Part shown: positions 42,138 through 54,720 of the stretch, in pieces
Position numbering within the stretch: position 1 is the stretch's first letter
Layout of the letters: each line of letters starts with the position of its first letter
Origin: Puccinellia tenuiflora
Lineage: Eukaryota > Streptophyta > Magnoliopsida > Poales > Poaceae
Reading direction: 5' to 3'
Assembly (NCBI GenBank): GCA_012064385.1
Contig: QRDG01000415.1
Span: 3,089,931 to 3,153,930, forward strand
Length of the DNA stretch: 64,000 nucleotides
Made by a program: the position numbers and the translations under genes
Notes under the pieces: model-generated
The model's input: only the letters and a program-made list of their open reading frames with translations
Database searches by the model: none
What the model was told of the DNA's origin: nothing

Positions 42138-43209
42138 TACATTTGAATCGTGACTAAGAAAGCAACAATGGTACACTTATTGAATCTCGGATGCATCTGC
42201 ACTTAAATTATGTCAGGAATAGAAGTGGATCGAAGGCCATATCAGGTGTATAAATTTCTAAAGAGTTTGTTTTTTTTTTCAAAATTGTTTGTGTTTCCAT
42301 GGCTGGTCCTGAAATTTTGGAGACCCGGGGAAAAACTAGAACGTGAGACCCCATAATATAGACATCGAAATAAACATATGTATGTATAAAATGTTAATTA
42401 TGAATGTAGAATAGACTTTTATAAAGTTTATTTAATGAAATTTCAATGTAAAAGGTCTTGATCCAAACACACGCTATGATAATACTCAACAACTTGGTGC
42501 ACGTGATAGACTACATGGCTACTTCGTCTATGATCTTGTAGACCACAATTGTGCTCGCGGTGGAATGGATTTTGAAAAAACACTATCATTCCTCCCGTTT
42601 CAAATTTTCCAAGAAATGCATCTAGAGAGGCAAGTGCATTCCTCGAACCACCTCGAGTGTTAATCACTTCTCTCCGCCATTGCTTAACGGATCTCCAACT
42701 GTGTCATTGGGAGAGATACATATCCCAGAAGCAAATCCAAAGCTTGAAATTGTTCCATACTACAAGTTGCATAGCCAAAGGCTAGCATAAAACAAATTTC
42801 AGTAGCGGAAAAACATAAATAGCATGAAGCCGCATCATCTTCATGTGTCATAGGCAGACATGTTGGTTGTAGACTCAAAACCTCTATCGTTCCTTACTCT
42901 TCGTCAAAACAATCTACAACACATAGGTCACAGCCAAAAATTAATCAGAACCATTGGAATGGATCTGACAAGTGATACTTGTGGACTCATAGAAGCACTC
43001 TTCTAGTATCTATGTGCATATTTGGTTGGTGGAGTTGTAAGGCTAATTTTGCATAAAGCCAACTTTGTCCTATCCTTTCAAATCTTCTTTTCCATCTAAT
43101 TATGAGACAAATATAGCATGAAAACCATTGTCTCCTCTACCCTTGTTCACCCTTCAAAGTTTTACTTGAGAAATTGGAATGATGAGATCCTCCGTCGTCT
43201 TCCTTGTCT
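42138..43209. other. Resumed 3' flank of gene 2, then unassigned DNA
   Basis: From 42147 to about 42260 (ATCGTGACTAAGAAAGCAAC, TTGAATCTCGGATGCAT, TGGATCGAAGGCC) the sequence matches the gene 1 downstream region at 15502-15600. From about 42300 to 43209 there is no recognisable gene. Minus-strand frames at 42443-42878 contain scattered stops and no known motif. Confidence 0.6.
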
Positions 43210-45729
43210 AGCTGCTCAGAATTGTTCGTAACCGGGGACACGGCTAAGTACTTAGTTTTAACACTCTCGAGGGGTTGTGCTCTTTACCCACTAGACCCAA
43301 TCAATCCAAACTTTCTAAACACTCAATTAGTGAGAAGGAAAGGAGAAAATTGAGATGAGACCTTTCCAAAGAATTCCCCTTCTCCACTGGCTTGACCCCG
43401 TTCAACCTACATTCCCCTACATCTGCTTGTCAAGCATGGATTGGGTTCATTCAACATACTTAGTCCAGACATAGCCCATATGACTAGTGGTTGCACTGAA
43501 AGCAATCTAAACGCGGAGCAACATCAAATCTCGTTGTCCCTCGGTGACCGTCCACAAGTGAGCATACTCAGGTAAAACCATGGAAGTAGCCCTGAGTAGC
43601 CACTCCACTCACTTCAGCCTCGACAAACCACTTCCACCGAGGAGATTAATTAACTTAGTAGAAATTGTAACCTTTCACAACTACAATAAAACTCTGAGCA
43701 CTACAGTTCTAACAATCTAGCAAGTTAAATAGGTTCCTAGACCAACAGGAATAGGGATGCTATACTAAACAGGTTGCATCGCAAAATACTAGCAGTACAC
43801 CTATCATGCACACTACTAAAATCACTAAAATGCAATAAGTAAAATAATAGGACATTTATGCTGGAGTATCACTTGCCTTGGCAGCAGGCATGGTAGGAGC
43901 AACAGTCACAAGAATTCCCGGGTCACTCCAAATAATCTAACAATTCACACAAGCCACAAATAAGCATTCCATACAAGTATAGCAATAGAAAAATATATGC
44001 CATGCATGAAATGCAATTTCAAACACAAACATTAAAATATTCTATGTTTTCTGATTTTCAAAATATGCATGACTCTACAAGACAAAAGAAATGCAATTTT
44101 AAAATATCAAAAGAAATTTTAACACTCCCTAAAGGGAATAACATAAGTTTAATACTTGTGTGACACAAAATATTTTATCAAAACAGGGAGGGGTTGTACT
44201 CGATAAAGGTCTTCTAAACTAAGCTACTGCAAGTGGAATCACACTAAAATAGTTTATAGATATAATGTTATGCCAAAATTATTCAAACTTCACATTTGAA
44301 ATTTTGACAAAACTAAACATGGTAAAACAGAAAAACTAACAGAGCCAAAACAATCTACAAGCCAAGAGATTTTCAAATATATAAAAAATTTAAATTTGTC
44401 TAGTAGAGAAAAAGATATAATGGTTTGAAGTTGCAGGGGGTTTTCTACAAAACGGCCAATTAAAACTAATTCAGGATAATTCTCAGAAATTTTCTGGCCA
44501 TGTGGCGTGCTGTAATTGGCTGGTACCGATTCGGTAAGTGAACATAATAGAGTCGTCAGATATAACTTAAACGGACGGCCCACATCTAACAATACTGATT
44601 CGGTTTTTGAAACAAGTCCCGGTCGTCAGATCTAGATCTGACGGTCGAAGATCTAGGGTTTGGGGTGCGGCTGTCAGAGTTGCTCCGATGACCTCAAAGT
44701 GGCGGCGACGCGCACGGCATCGCGCATTCTGGCGAAATGAGAGGGGCGGGGAGGCAGAGATTATACCACAGCTCGTCGGGGCGGACATGGTGGCGAGGTC
44801 GGCGGCGTCGCGGCATCCTGGTGTTGGCTCGCACGACGTTTGGCGTCGGTCGATGATGCGTCCGTCGATCTGAGGCGTAATAAAATACCGCGAGGTGTCA
44901 AACAGATGCACATTTACAAAAGAGGAGGAAAGGGAGTGGCGAGACAACACGGGGTCGTCGGATCTCGCCGGAAATGGAGAAGTTCGCCGGCGGCATTGGC
45001 GGAATGTAGATCTCGATTCCGAGCAGCCTGGGGGCTCTCGGTCTAGGGTTCTTTGGGGCAAATGGAGAGGAGAGGGGGATTCTTATAGCCGGGCTCGGCG
45101 ACGTAATTGGGGCTTTGATTCGCCCGCAACCAAGAGAGGGAGAAACGGCCGCGGCGATCTCGTCACGGGAGTGTTTTCGCGATGACGAGGACGACGATGA
45201 TGTGGCGCTGATAGGTGGGGTTGCCGGGTCCACCGATCAGGGAGAGAGGGGAGAGGAAGGCGGGGTGCACGTAGCGGTTTGGATCCCGCAAGCGGGCTTG
45301 GGCCTAATTCGGCCGTGGGCTGAAAGGGTTGCCGACGGCGTTTTTCTATTTTATTTAAAAAAGCAAAACCTATTCTATTTTCTTTTATATTTGAATTAAA
45401 TTGCAATTCAAATCTTGCCAGAAAAATACATAAAAATATGTTTTGTAAAGCTTGTTCAAAAAGGAGTCTTTTGGCATATCTATGGCCTCAAAATAAAAAT
45501 ATTAAAATCAAAATATTATATAGAGCATAATAGGGCCCTTTTATTTCATTTTCTCAAATAGGGTTTAAAGTGGAAATAAAATTCCAACTTTTGAAATTTT
45601 AAATGCAAACAAGACAAGAAGGTGATGAATGCATGCATGTTTTGAATTTTCAAAGCAATATATATATAATTTTCAAAAAAAATTGATCTTTCTGAATTTT
45701 CATAAATTTGAAAACCTTGGGATGTTATA
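43210..45729 (-). mobile_element. 3' LTR of a minus-strand Ty3/gypsy element
   Basis: Read on the minus strand, the LTR begins TATAACATCCCAAGG at 45729 (TG mutated to TA). It is preceded by the polypurine tract AAGGGTGGTAG (45742-45732), the usual arrangement in grass gypsy elements. The left limit near 43210 is approximate, chosen where ACACGGCTAAGTACTTAG and CGAGGGGTTGTGC appear. It is about 2.5 kb long. Open GC-rich frames at 44567-45400 lie within the LTR and are not genes. Confidence 0.5.
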
Positions 45730-45742
45730 GACTACCACCCTT

Positions 45743-47367
45743 AAATGGTATCTCGTCACCCTTAAAAGAAACTATTTTGGGTAGCCGAGAACTTTTATCA
45801 TCAAACTGGTTACTTGAATAGGAACGTACCGTTCACCATACTTGGCTCATTGAATGCTCTTCCCATATGAACATGGTTGACCTGTCCCTTCTTGATGGGA
45901 TTTGGCTTGGCAGCTTCTTCAGCTTTCTTTTCAGGACATTCAGTTGAATAATGCCCCATATTTTTGCACTTGAAACATTGAATGTGACTAAGATCCTTCT
46001 TCTTCTTGTTTGGTCTTTCTATAGAGAACTGATCTCTATAATCATGTTCATCGTACTCTACCTCAACAGTTGGGAACCTTGTTGTTTACTTAATTGGACA
46101 ATCTCGTGAAAAATGACCTTCACATGAATAGAAACACTTGGTGGTGACTTTGGATGTGTTGGGATGAGTTCTTATTCTGGCTTTGTCCTCCATCTTGGCA
46201 TGATTTATATGTCCCTTATGGAAATTTTGTTGGCTTGATCCCATCACCATCCTTCTTCTCTGGACAGTCCCAAGAATAGTGTCCCTTTTCCCTACATCTG
46301 AAAAACACGTTATTTGGCAAATATCTCGCTTGCGTTCCCTTTTTTGTTCTTGTTCCTCTAGAGTCTTATTGAGAATTTGGTGTATTCCAAATTTGACTTG
46401 CTGACTGACTTCTTGCACCATGGGATAGAGTTGGCATTGAGCCGGGATGTGATTTGTTCCTTCACAAAAAAGCAAGTGACCTAGGTTATGGGATATGCTT
46501 TATCCAAATGTCTTGCATCACAATGAGGCCACTCATCAGGATACTCTTTGGATAGGTGTCCTATCTCTCCACAAATTTTGCAAGCTCTAGGTCATGCCAT
46601 AACATTCTCCTTGATCTCATTACCAACATCAACCTGTGGTAGCTAGTTAATATTGCTCGCCATATACTGAGACATCATCTGCACCATTTGAGTTTGGTTA
46701 TCTAACAATTGTTGCACCCCGTGGGTAACTCCTTATTGGGGTTGTTGGCCTGATTTTATTTCATCACTTGAGTCAACCGTGTCTGAGCTGCTACTAGCAG
46801 TTGCAATGCATAAGGCAGCTTGAGGTGGCTATCCTTTTCTTCGTAGTTGGTATGTGGGTGAGACATCTGGTTTGGTTTAGCAGGGATGAGTAGAGATAGA
46901 AGGAATCTAAAGGAAGTTCTACCCAAACACAGCAGATCAAGGAAATTCAACTTGGAAATCACATAAATCAAACACTCATTTTTATAACCTTTGAATTAAA
47001 AGTTTTTGGAACTAATCTCACAAAAGGAGTTTTCTAAGAAAAACACACTCGTATTGCCATACCACATGTTTGGTAGGTCAATACACTATCGGGATCTCGT
47101 TATTCTAGTAAAATGGTGGTCAAATGTATCTCCTTCTTGAGGGCTTCGAGTTCCACTCATATTTCTTTGAGTTCAATCAGGTACTTCTGGGTGTTGCGAA
47201 GTCTGAAGCAAATCCTTGCATCAAGGTACTCGATGGCCTTACATGCTACACTTCGTGCTGAATCAAAGAATGATGGTTGAAGTATTGGGTTGGTGAACAT
47301 GCAGTAACCTTCGGTCTTGTGGAGTTGTGGTCATCGTTGTCGTGGTATTATCAGGATACTCTTTGGA
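45743..47367 (-). pseudogene. Degenerate gypsy gag/nucleocapsid region, pol deleted
   Basis: The minus strand encodes a perfect CX2CX4HX4C zinc knuckle, CFKCKNMGHYSTEC (about 45990-45945). It continues as KGQVNHVHM, a typical start of the protease region. A second, damaged knuckle, CFYSCEGHFSRDC, lies near 46130-46090. Just after the protease start the polypurine tract and LTR follow, so protease, reverse transcriptase, RNase H and integrase are missing. Stops interrupt the frame throughout. The element would have needed enzymes supplied in trans and is now broken. Confidence 0.65.
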
Positions 47368-47896
47368 CATGTTGCGTGTCTAGTTGAGAGATCTCTATTC
47401 GGGTGCCCCTACCTGGCTTTATATAGGGAGCTTGATGTAGATGTTGATGGTGAGGGATCCCGCCCGGATGACGACTCCAAGCGCCGCGTTTCCCACAGAC
47501 GGCGCCAACTGTCGTGGGATTATCACGGCAGATGCTACACGGGGTAGCTTACGAGAGGTGGATTAGGCGGCGTAGGAGATTCCGGGAGCGAGATTGCAAA
47601 CGCGGAGTTTACCCAGGTTCACGTCCCCTCGGTGGAGGATCGCTACGTCCTGCTATAAGTCACTATGATCATGATAGATGTGTTTACATGGTGGCCGCCG
47701 GAGGCGGGTGTTGCGTGTCTAGTTGAGAGATCTCTATTCGGGTGCCCCTACCTGGCTTTATATATGGAGCCAGGTAGGGTTTACAAGTGTTGTAAATTGA
47801 TTCTTGGGCTTCGTGTCAACTTGGGCCTAGCTAGGCTACCCCCATAGTGGGCCACGTTGTACCTCCATGCGGTACCCGGAGGCCATATCCTCGTCA
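47368..47896 (-). mobile_element. Gypsy LTR fragments with a primer-binding site
   Basis: Read on the minus strand, an LTR ends CCCACGACA at about 47510 and is followed by GTTGGCGCCGTCTGTGGGAA, a tRNA-type primer-binding site. A 55-bp block beginning TTGCGTGTCTAGTTGAGAGA occurs at 47368 and again at 47711, on both sides of that site. Only about 80 bp of internal sequence separates them. This looks like a heavily deleted element or a template-switch product. Confidence 0.6.
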
Positions 47897-48100
47897 ATCG
47901 TCTTTGTCATTGTATATATGGGGTTGCACCCACCAATACTCTTGATCTTCATCCGTGAAAGGAAATCCTTTGTATACTGCTTCTCCTTCAAATCCCATGC
48001 TCTTCATGTTATCCTTAAGTGCTCTTGGAAACTCAATCTCGCATTGTAGAGTCATGGTCATCAGTGGTCCTTTCTTGATGGATTCGATGAGGCTGGTCAT
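47897..48100 (-). pseudogene. Open minus-strand fragment, probably gag-related
   Basis: A frame on the minus strand reads a plausible 65-residue peptide with KGFPFTDEDQEYWWVQPHIY near its end. It is cut by the LTR fragment on one side and by the large gypsy element at 48101 on the other. It probably belonged to the same gag-like region as 45743-47367. I do not recognise the domain with certainty. Confidence 0.35.
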
Positions 48101-48656
48101 TGTCGTAGGGTTGTCACGGCAAGTACTTCCTCCGGGAAGCTAGGTTGTGGGGCCATTAGCGACTAGGACACAGGAGTTGGTTAATCTCGACGAGGGGACA
48201 AGGAGTTTACCCAGGTTCGGCCCCTCTGGATAGAGGTAAAGACCTACTTCCTGCTTGTTCTTTATTGCTTTGGACTTGATGTCGATTACAAGGTTCCGAC
48301 TTATCTAACTTGAGAGTCGGCGACTACGGGATTTGTGGGACTTGAGAGCTTATCAATCTAGGGTCCAGGGCCCACCTTATAAAGGCGGTCGAGTCCCTGG
48401 ACTTACAACTTGTGCCAAGTTATACACGAACACGGAGTCCTACTCTAGGTCTTCACCTTCCAAGTTGATACTCTAGGTTGTATTGGGACTCCGGTCTTTG
48501 CCGTGTCCTTTCCCTTCTGCTAACTCGTAACGGGCTGGCCGACTTGTTCCTTGTCCAGCCCATCTTGTTTGAAGTGTAACCCGGCTTGGGCCTCCTTGGT
48601 CTTGGCGGGTTCACTTTCTGGCTCCATGGGCCTACCCGGAAAGTATCCCCCCATCA
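48101..48656 (-). repeat. 3' LTR of the Tat-like element
   Basis: 556 bp. Seen on the plus strand it runs TGTCGTAGGGTTGTCACGGC to GTATCCCCCCATCA. The end-proximal half matches, in reverse, the LTR ends of the nested element at 53142 (AAGTACTTCCTCCGGGAAGC; ACAAGGAGTTTACCCAGGTT). The left-hand target duplication would be GTCAT (48096-48100); its partner is not in the window. Confidence 0.85.
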
Positions 48657-49774
48657 GTAGCCCCCGAATTTATCTTGGGCGCAGTCTTGGCGTATTCGTC
48701 CAACTCCCTTTTCTCCGACTTCTTCTCTGAAGTTGGCAACTTAGAAGTCGCCTGCTGCTAGCTCCAAGATGAATTCCTGCATAGATATAACTAACTTGAT
48801 ACACAAGTCGCCCCTCTCCATTACTCAAGCCCGCCACACTCGACCCCCACTCTCTAGTTGGCCTTGTGGCTATAACCCTTTATGAGTTGGCTAGGAGGGT
48901 AGACTTCTTGCTTCACAATATTGAGGACTCGTCTTTGAAACGAGTTGGCCCTTCTGAATTATTTTTATTATCATTTCCGCTCGTGTCATCTGTTGACCAT
49001 GGTCTTTGCGACGCCTCGGGTTCGCCGCATCTTTGACTGGTGAGATCATCACGGATATCCCGGGATTCTCGTGCATTTATCGTGACAGGCAGCACCGTCA
49101 TTCTCTAGGGTTTTTCTTATCCCTTTCTATTATAAAAGGGAGGGGACCCAGATCTCATTTATTCCTTCTGTTCCTGCTTCGTCTTCTTCCTCCGTACCTC
49201 TCGCACGCACGTGACCTCACGCATGCAGGCACGCTCTCTCTCCGCCATGGCACCCAAGCAATCCAAGGCCACCAAAGGGAAGAGAGCTGCCCTCAGCTCG
49301 GTGATTGACATTGCCGCTGCCGCTGCTGCGCTTGCTGCGTCCGCATCCAGGCGAACCATCTCCGTCAACTGGGGCAGATCTACACTGACCCAGAAGATGC
49401 TCGAGGGCTACCAAGAATCTGGGCTCATCTCCTCCGTAGCATCTCCTGGCGCGCCCCTGGTGAGGAAATCGAGCCCTCTCCGGCCGCCGGAGAAGTCGTC
49501 GTCTTCGGTGAGCATCTATTTCGCGGCTTCACTCCCCCCTGGCAATCTTTTCTTCCGCCAAGTTATCGATTTCTACAAGCTTAGAATCCATGACCTTGCT
49601 CCCAACTCCATCTTGAACTTGTCCAATTTCGTCACTCTGTGTGAGGATGACCTCCAAATCAAGCCGGACTTAGACTTCTGGCTTGAACTTTTCTACTGCA
49701 ACCCACAGCCAGAGTACTCGGGCAGCCCTCTCCTCAAATGCGGAGCTGTCGCTCTTCAGTGCCGCCAAGGCATG

Positions 49775-50211
49775 TGTCGTGGATATGGGACACGGGTGCC
49801 CGTAAGGAGTACTAACGAGGCCCATCAGGAGGAAGCCCAGCAGGCCGACTCCAATCAGAGTAGGAAAAGGACTCAACTTTCCCACTTGTAATAGATTAGC
49901 CGAGTCCTAAGAGGACTCTACCTGTAAGCCGGCCTCCTCCACCTTTATAAGGAGGGGCAAGGCGCACCAAGAGGCAAGACCCGACAGACCCAACACAACC
50001 AATAGAGGAGCCGCCTCATCGGCGACTTCCACCAAGATCATAAGGAATACAACCTAGCCACAAACAGCACGTAGGGATATTACCGGATGATGTTTCCCGG
50101 GTCCCGAAGCTGTATAAATCTTGTCTCCCGTGTCGTTCGTCTACTAACCCACATCGACGATGCCCGCGCGTACATAGTCCCGTATCTTCACCGTCGGTTT
50201 ACACCACGACA
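49775..50211 (+). repeat. 5' LTR of element A
   Basis: 437 bp, ending TACACCACGACA directly before the primer-binding site. A CCTTTATAAGGAGG segment (49949-49962) is a plausible TATA box region. Confidence 0.95.
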
Positions 50212-51685
50212 TTTGGCGCCCACCGTGGGGCTAAGTGCGCGTGGATTCACAACTCGATGGGTCGAGTTCTTCATCCACACAGCGGGCGCAGGGGCTCGAC
50301 ATCAACTTTGTCCCTCGCAAGCATCCGTGAAATTATCTGAAGATTTCAGCCAAGCAACTCGCCATGGTCGTCAGAGTTTTCAGCTTCGTCGCCAGCAATA
50401 TTCACGCAAAAAGCGGCTTCCGCGTCGACTGACAAGGAAAGCCAGAGCTATCGGATCGCTCGGACTTCGCGTTGGCAAATAGAAAAAAGGAAAGAAGAAA
50501 AACAGCCAGGAGAAGTAGTGTGCATGCTATGAAGCCGGGTCCAAGTCGGAAGAAGAAAAAAAAGGAGCAAGCGTATCACGTACTACATCTCAAGGTAACG
50601 GAAGAAGACAAACCGGACGCTGCTAGGACTCGGGCGAGTTAAGAAAAAGAAGCCGGCCAGCTCGCCGACTCATCATCATCCACGCAAAATAAACAGCTAA
50701 GTTGTCTCTTTATATTTAAATTCCATATTTTTATTTTCAGTCAGTTAAATAAATCTGCTACCTTTGAGTCAATCTCGGGGCTATTAATTCTTCTGAGTTA
50801 TGGTTGCCAAAGAGGACAAGCTGCCAGTTGCGCAGTCCAAACATAGGTATCCTGGCTCAGGAGATGGACGTTCGTTTCTTTGCTAAGTCAGATGCGAAAC
50901 GCAATAGACCAAGTAGTGCGTATGAACAAAGCCGGATCGACTCTGAAGCACAGAGGCCTTTGTCGACAGAGCAAATCATATTGCATGAAAAAAGTCGCCG
51001 CGAAAGCCTACTTAGACAAGTCGGACGATTAATCACTTGAACACAAATAAATCAAATCGTTGTGATATTTATTTAATTCTTTTTATACGTCACGAACGGT
51101 ATAATGCATACACAATTTTATTTCAGGTACCTCAAAAGGAGTCCCGAGTTGCTGCAGGCAAACAACCCGGCACTCGGGGGCTAGACCGTTCAAAATCTCA
51201 AGAAAATGAGTTATACACCAAGGAGTCCCGAGTCGTCGCAGGCAAACGACCCGGCACTCGGGGGCTACATGTATACCGGTATAAACAAACTCGAGCAAAG
51301 TCACACAAGTCGGCAAGAGAAGCCGGCACTAACAAGTCGACATAAGAAGTCGGCATTAACAACTCGACAGGAGAAGTAGGCATTAACAACTCGACAGGAG
51401 AAGTCGGCATTGACAAGTCGTCAGGAGAAGCCGGCATTGACAAGTCGGCAGGAGAAGCCGGCATTAACAAGTCGGCGAGCGAAGCCGGCATCATCGACTC
51501 GTCAACGTCTACATCGACAACTCGGGAAAATCTACTATGACAACCCGGCAACATCTACATCTACAACTCGGTAAAGCGCTACATCAACAAGCCGGCAAAG
51601 AACCCGGCACGGACTCTGTGTCCCATTTCTTCAAATCAAGACCTTCCGCATGACTCTGCGAGTCACCCGAAAGCTCGGGGGCTAC

Positions 51686-52121
51686 TGTCGTGGATATGGG
51701 ACACGGGTGCCCGTAAGGAGTACTAACGAGGCCCATCAGGAGGAAGCCCAGCAGGCCGACTCCAATCAGAGTAGGAAAAGGACTCAACTTTCCCACTTGT
51801 AATAGATTAGCCGAGTCCTAAGAGGACTCTACCTGTAAGCCGGCCTCCTCCACCTTTATAAGGAGGGGCAAGGCGCACCAAGAGACAGACCCGACAGACC
51901 CAACACAACCAATAGAGGAGCCGCCTCATCGGCGACTTCCACCTAGATCATAAGGAATACAACCTAGCCACAAACAGCACGTAGGGATATTACCGGATGA
52001 TGTTTCCCGGGTCCCGAAGCTGTATAAATCTTGTCTCCCGTGTCGTTCGTCTACTAACCCACATCGACGATGCCCGCGCGTACATAGTCCCGTATCTTCA
52101 CCGTCGATTTACACCACGACA
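51686..52121 (+). repeat. 3' LTR of element A
   Basis: 436 bp, nearly identical to the 5' LTR. Visible differences include GAGACAGACC for GAGGCAAGACC, CCTAGATC for CCAAGATC and CGATTTA for CGGTTTA. Confidence 0.95.
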
Positions 52122-53141
52122 GCATGCTTTTTTCAAACCCTATCCTCACCAGCCATGTCAAAGACTGGCAAAGGTCATATTTCTACTGTCAGGACACGTC
52201 CCCTGAGAACGAACCTCGCCTCCCCGGCTTCTCTCCTGATGGCCTTCAAATTAATGCAACCATGAAGGCGAAATGCTTTGAAGAGGCCCGCCCCAAAGTT
52301 GATGCCTTGATGGGCCGACTTCGCACCCTCGTAGCGCACGGACTCGGAGGCATGGATCTGGTGCTCTGCTGGACTACCTGGAGGATCCAGCCTCTTAGCC
52401 CCATGACTCGCTAATCGTCGAGTACACCCGGTGCATGACTGACAACCTCCGGATGTCCGAAAAACAAGCCAGCACCACCGAGATCAATCGCTTGGTGAAG
52501 AAGCTGACTGGCAGGCTGGTAAAGGACCAAGAGAGCTTTGGTCTTTCACCTTTCTGCGTGACAACCCCTCCACCAGCGGTAAGTCGCCTCATACTTGTAT
52601 TATGAACTTGTTCTTGCAACTCCTTCTTTGTCTGACTATTCCTTTCTGAACTTTTGTACAGATTACTGATAGCTGGTGGTCACCAAATGAACAAGACGCC
52701 AGAGCTGAAAGCGATGATGGCGCTGATGAAGAGAACCAGGAGTCCTCTCCGGAAACTCCTGATGATGATGGCAAAGGTCCTTCTACCTCAGACCTGCCAA
52801 CTGCTGCGTCGACTTCTTCTGGGGAGTCGTCCAGCGACAAGGACCCAGCTCCCACTCCTCTGAAGAACACGAAGTAAGGAGCGGACCGGAGTATCAAAGG
52901 TGCCTTTTTCACGTCTTTCCTCAACTCGAAGTCCAATTACTAAAGATGACAAACGATCACAGGCCGTGAAAGCCGCGAGGCTGAGGAAGCTGCGGAGTAG
53001 CGGACCGGCTGATGCCCCACTGGTTATACCAAGCACTCGCAAGCGTAAGTCGTCCTCCACTTCTCCTCACTGTCACTGACTCCTATGACTCTGGAGCCAT
53101 GCCCTCTTCTGACTCCAACGTCTTTGGACTTGGAGACCAAT

Positions 53142-54078
53142 TGATGGGGGAATACCCAACCAGGTATGCCAACAAAATGGAGAGAAACCAGCAGATTCCA
53201 GAAGGACCTATAGACTGTGCAAACTCCTTGAAAGGAGTTAGACTGTGGCAACTCCTTGACAGGAGTTAGACTGTGGCGACTCCTTGAAGGACCTAACACT
53301 GGGCCGACTCCTTGAAGGACCTGCCACTGGGCCGACTCCTTGAAGGACCTGGCACTGGGCCGACTCCTTCAAAGGACCTGTCACTGGGCCGACTCCTTGA
53401 AGGACCTGGCACTGGGCCGACTCCTTGAAGGACCCGGCACTGGGCCGACTCCCCGAAGAACCCCCCAGACTGGAAGGTTCCCGAAGGACTCCCCAGACTG
53501 GGCCAGCCCACTTCTAGAAGACTCGTACGAGGGAGTCCAACTACAAGATGGAGTCCACTTCCAGAAGACTCGTATGAAGGAGTCCAACTACAAGACGGAG
53601 TCCACTTCCAGAAGACTCGTATGAAGGAGTCCAACTACAAGACGGAATCCTAACTTGGAAGACACGAAGATTAGTAGGTTCCTGAATAGGACTCCGACCT
53701 GGAGACAAATTGTAACCCTGGGAGTCCTCGTGTATATAAGTGGAGCTCCCATGTCGTCATAGAGAGGCCAGAAGGAGTAGGCTAGAACAAGTTAGACAGA
53801 TCCAAAGAGTTAGACAGACAGAAGCTAGAAGTCTCTCGGACCCTCAAGTTCCATAATCGCCGAGTCTCGAGTTAGCGAGATCGAAACCTTGTAATCGAGA
53901 TCAAGTCATATCAATAAAGAAGAAGCAGGACGTAGGTCTTTACCTCCTTCGAGAGGGGCCGAACCTGGGTAAACTCCTTGTCCCTCGTCGAGATTTACCA
54001 GCTCCCGTGTACTTCTGTCACAACGTCCCCACAACTTAGCTTCCCGGAGGAAGTACTTGCCGTGACAACCCCACGACA
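53142..54078 (+). repeat. 5' LTR of element B, with internal tandem repeats
   Basis: 937 bp. It carries about seven copies of a 28-bp unit, CTCCTTGAAGGACCTGGCAC plus 8 bases (about 53258-53455), and two to three copies of a unit with AGACTCGTATGAAGGAGTCC (53516-53640). GTGTATATAAGTGGAG (53731-53746) is a plausible TATA region. Confidence 0.95.
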
Positions 54079-54364
54079 GTTGGCGCCCACCGTGGGGCTA
54101 GTGATGAAAGAAGTTGAGATCACGGGAGAAGCTCAGCGAGGGATAGAAGAACTTCGTCATCAGCCAGATCTTGACCAACCAAAGAGAAGCAGCCGTCATC
54201 GACGATTTTGGCTAGAAGCTAGAAGCATAATTTGTTACAAGTCGGCAAGAAGCTCTTGCGGGATCGAGAAGCTGGCAATCCGCCAGATGAGTACAAGACA
54301 CTGCAGATACATCAACTCGACAATCCGTCTGTGGTCTTAAGACTAACTCGCGATAGAGGACCTC

Positions 54365-54720
54365 GCCATGATGACTCCTTCGAGACTCCTTTCGTCAGGA
54401 TGACTCCTTCCGCCGGATTACTTCTTTCTCCATGACCACGGAACGCCACGGATGACTCCTTCGAACAAGCTGGCCACGGATGACTCCTTCGGACAAGCTC
54501 GCCACGGATGACTCCTTCGAACAAGCTGGCCACGGATGACTCCTTCGGACAAGCTCGCCACGGACGACTCCTTTAGACAAGCTCGCGATGGATGACTCCT
54601 TTGGACAAGCTCGCCACGGAAGACTCCTTCAGACAAGCTCGTCGCGGATGACTCCTTCACAACAACCTCGCCATGGATGACTCCATCAGACAAACTCATC
54701 AAAGATGACTCCTTTTCGTC
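54365..54720 (+). repeat. Tandem array, unit 28 bp, inside element B
   Basis: Units of GATGACTCCTTCGGACAAGC plus TCGCCACG repeat about ten times with alternating variants (GAACAAGCTGG and GGACAAGCTCG). The open minus-strand frame across it is caused by the period and is not a gene. Confidence 0.93.

Larger units (their letters stand above)
49775..52121 (+). mobile_element. Nested LTR element A, complete and non-autonomous (2.35 kb)
   Basis: Perfect 5-bp target duplication GCATG (49770-49774, 52122-52126). The LTRs are 49775-50211 and 51686-52121, both TGTCGTGG...CACGACA; by eye they differ by about three substitutions and a 1-bp gap, so the insertion is young. The primer-binding site TGGCGCCCACCGTGGGGC starts at 50214, and the polypurine tract AAGCTCGGGGGCTAC ends at 51685. 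The interior (1.47 kb) has no gag or pol frame. It holds copies of a GCAGGCAAACAACCCGGCAC-type motif (51150-51270) and a run of AAGTCGGCATTAACAACTCG-like units (51310-51480). Removing it restores the aORF frame. Confidence 0.95.

Noticed and set aside
44567..45406. Arginine-rich proteins of 90-165 codons
   Set aside because: They lie inside the gypsy LTR and overlap on both strands without domains.
53293..53634. Repeat-rich protein on the minus strand of element B's LTR
   Set aside because: Produced by the 28-bp repeat array in the LTR; also mirrored in the second LTR.
54312..54702. Repetitive minus-strand proteins
   Set aside because: Read through the 28-bp tandem array; no family resemblance.
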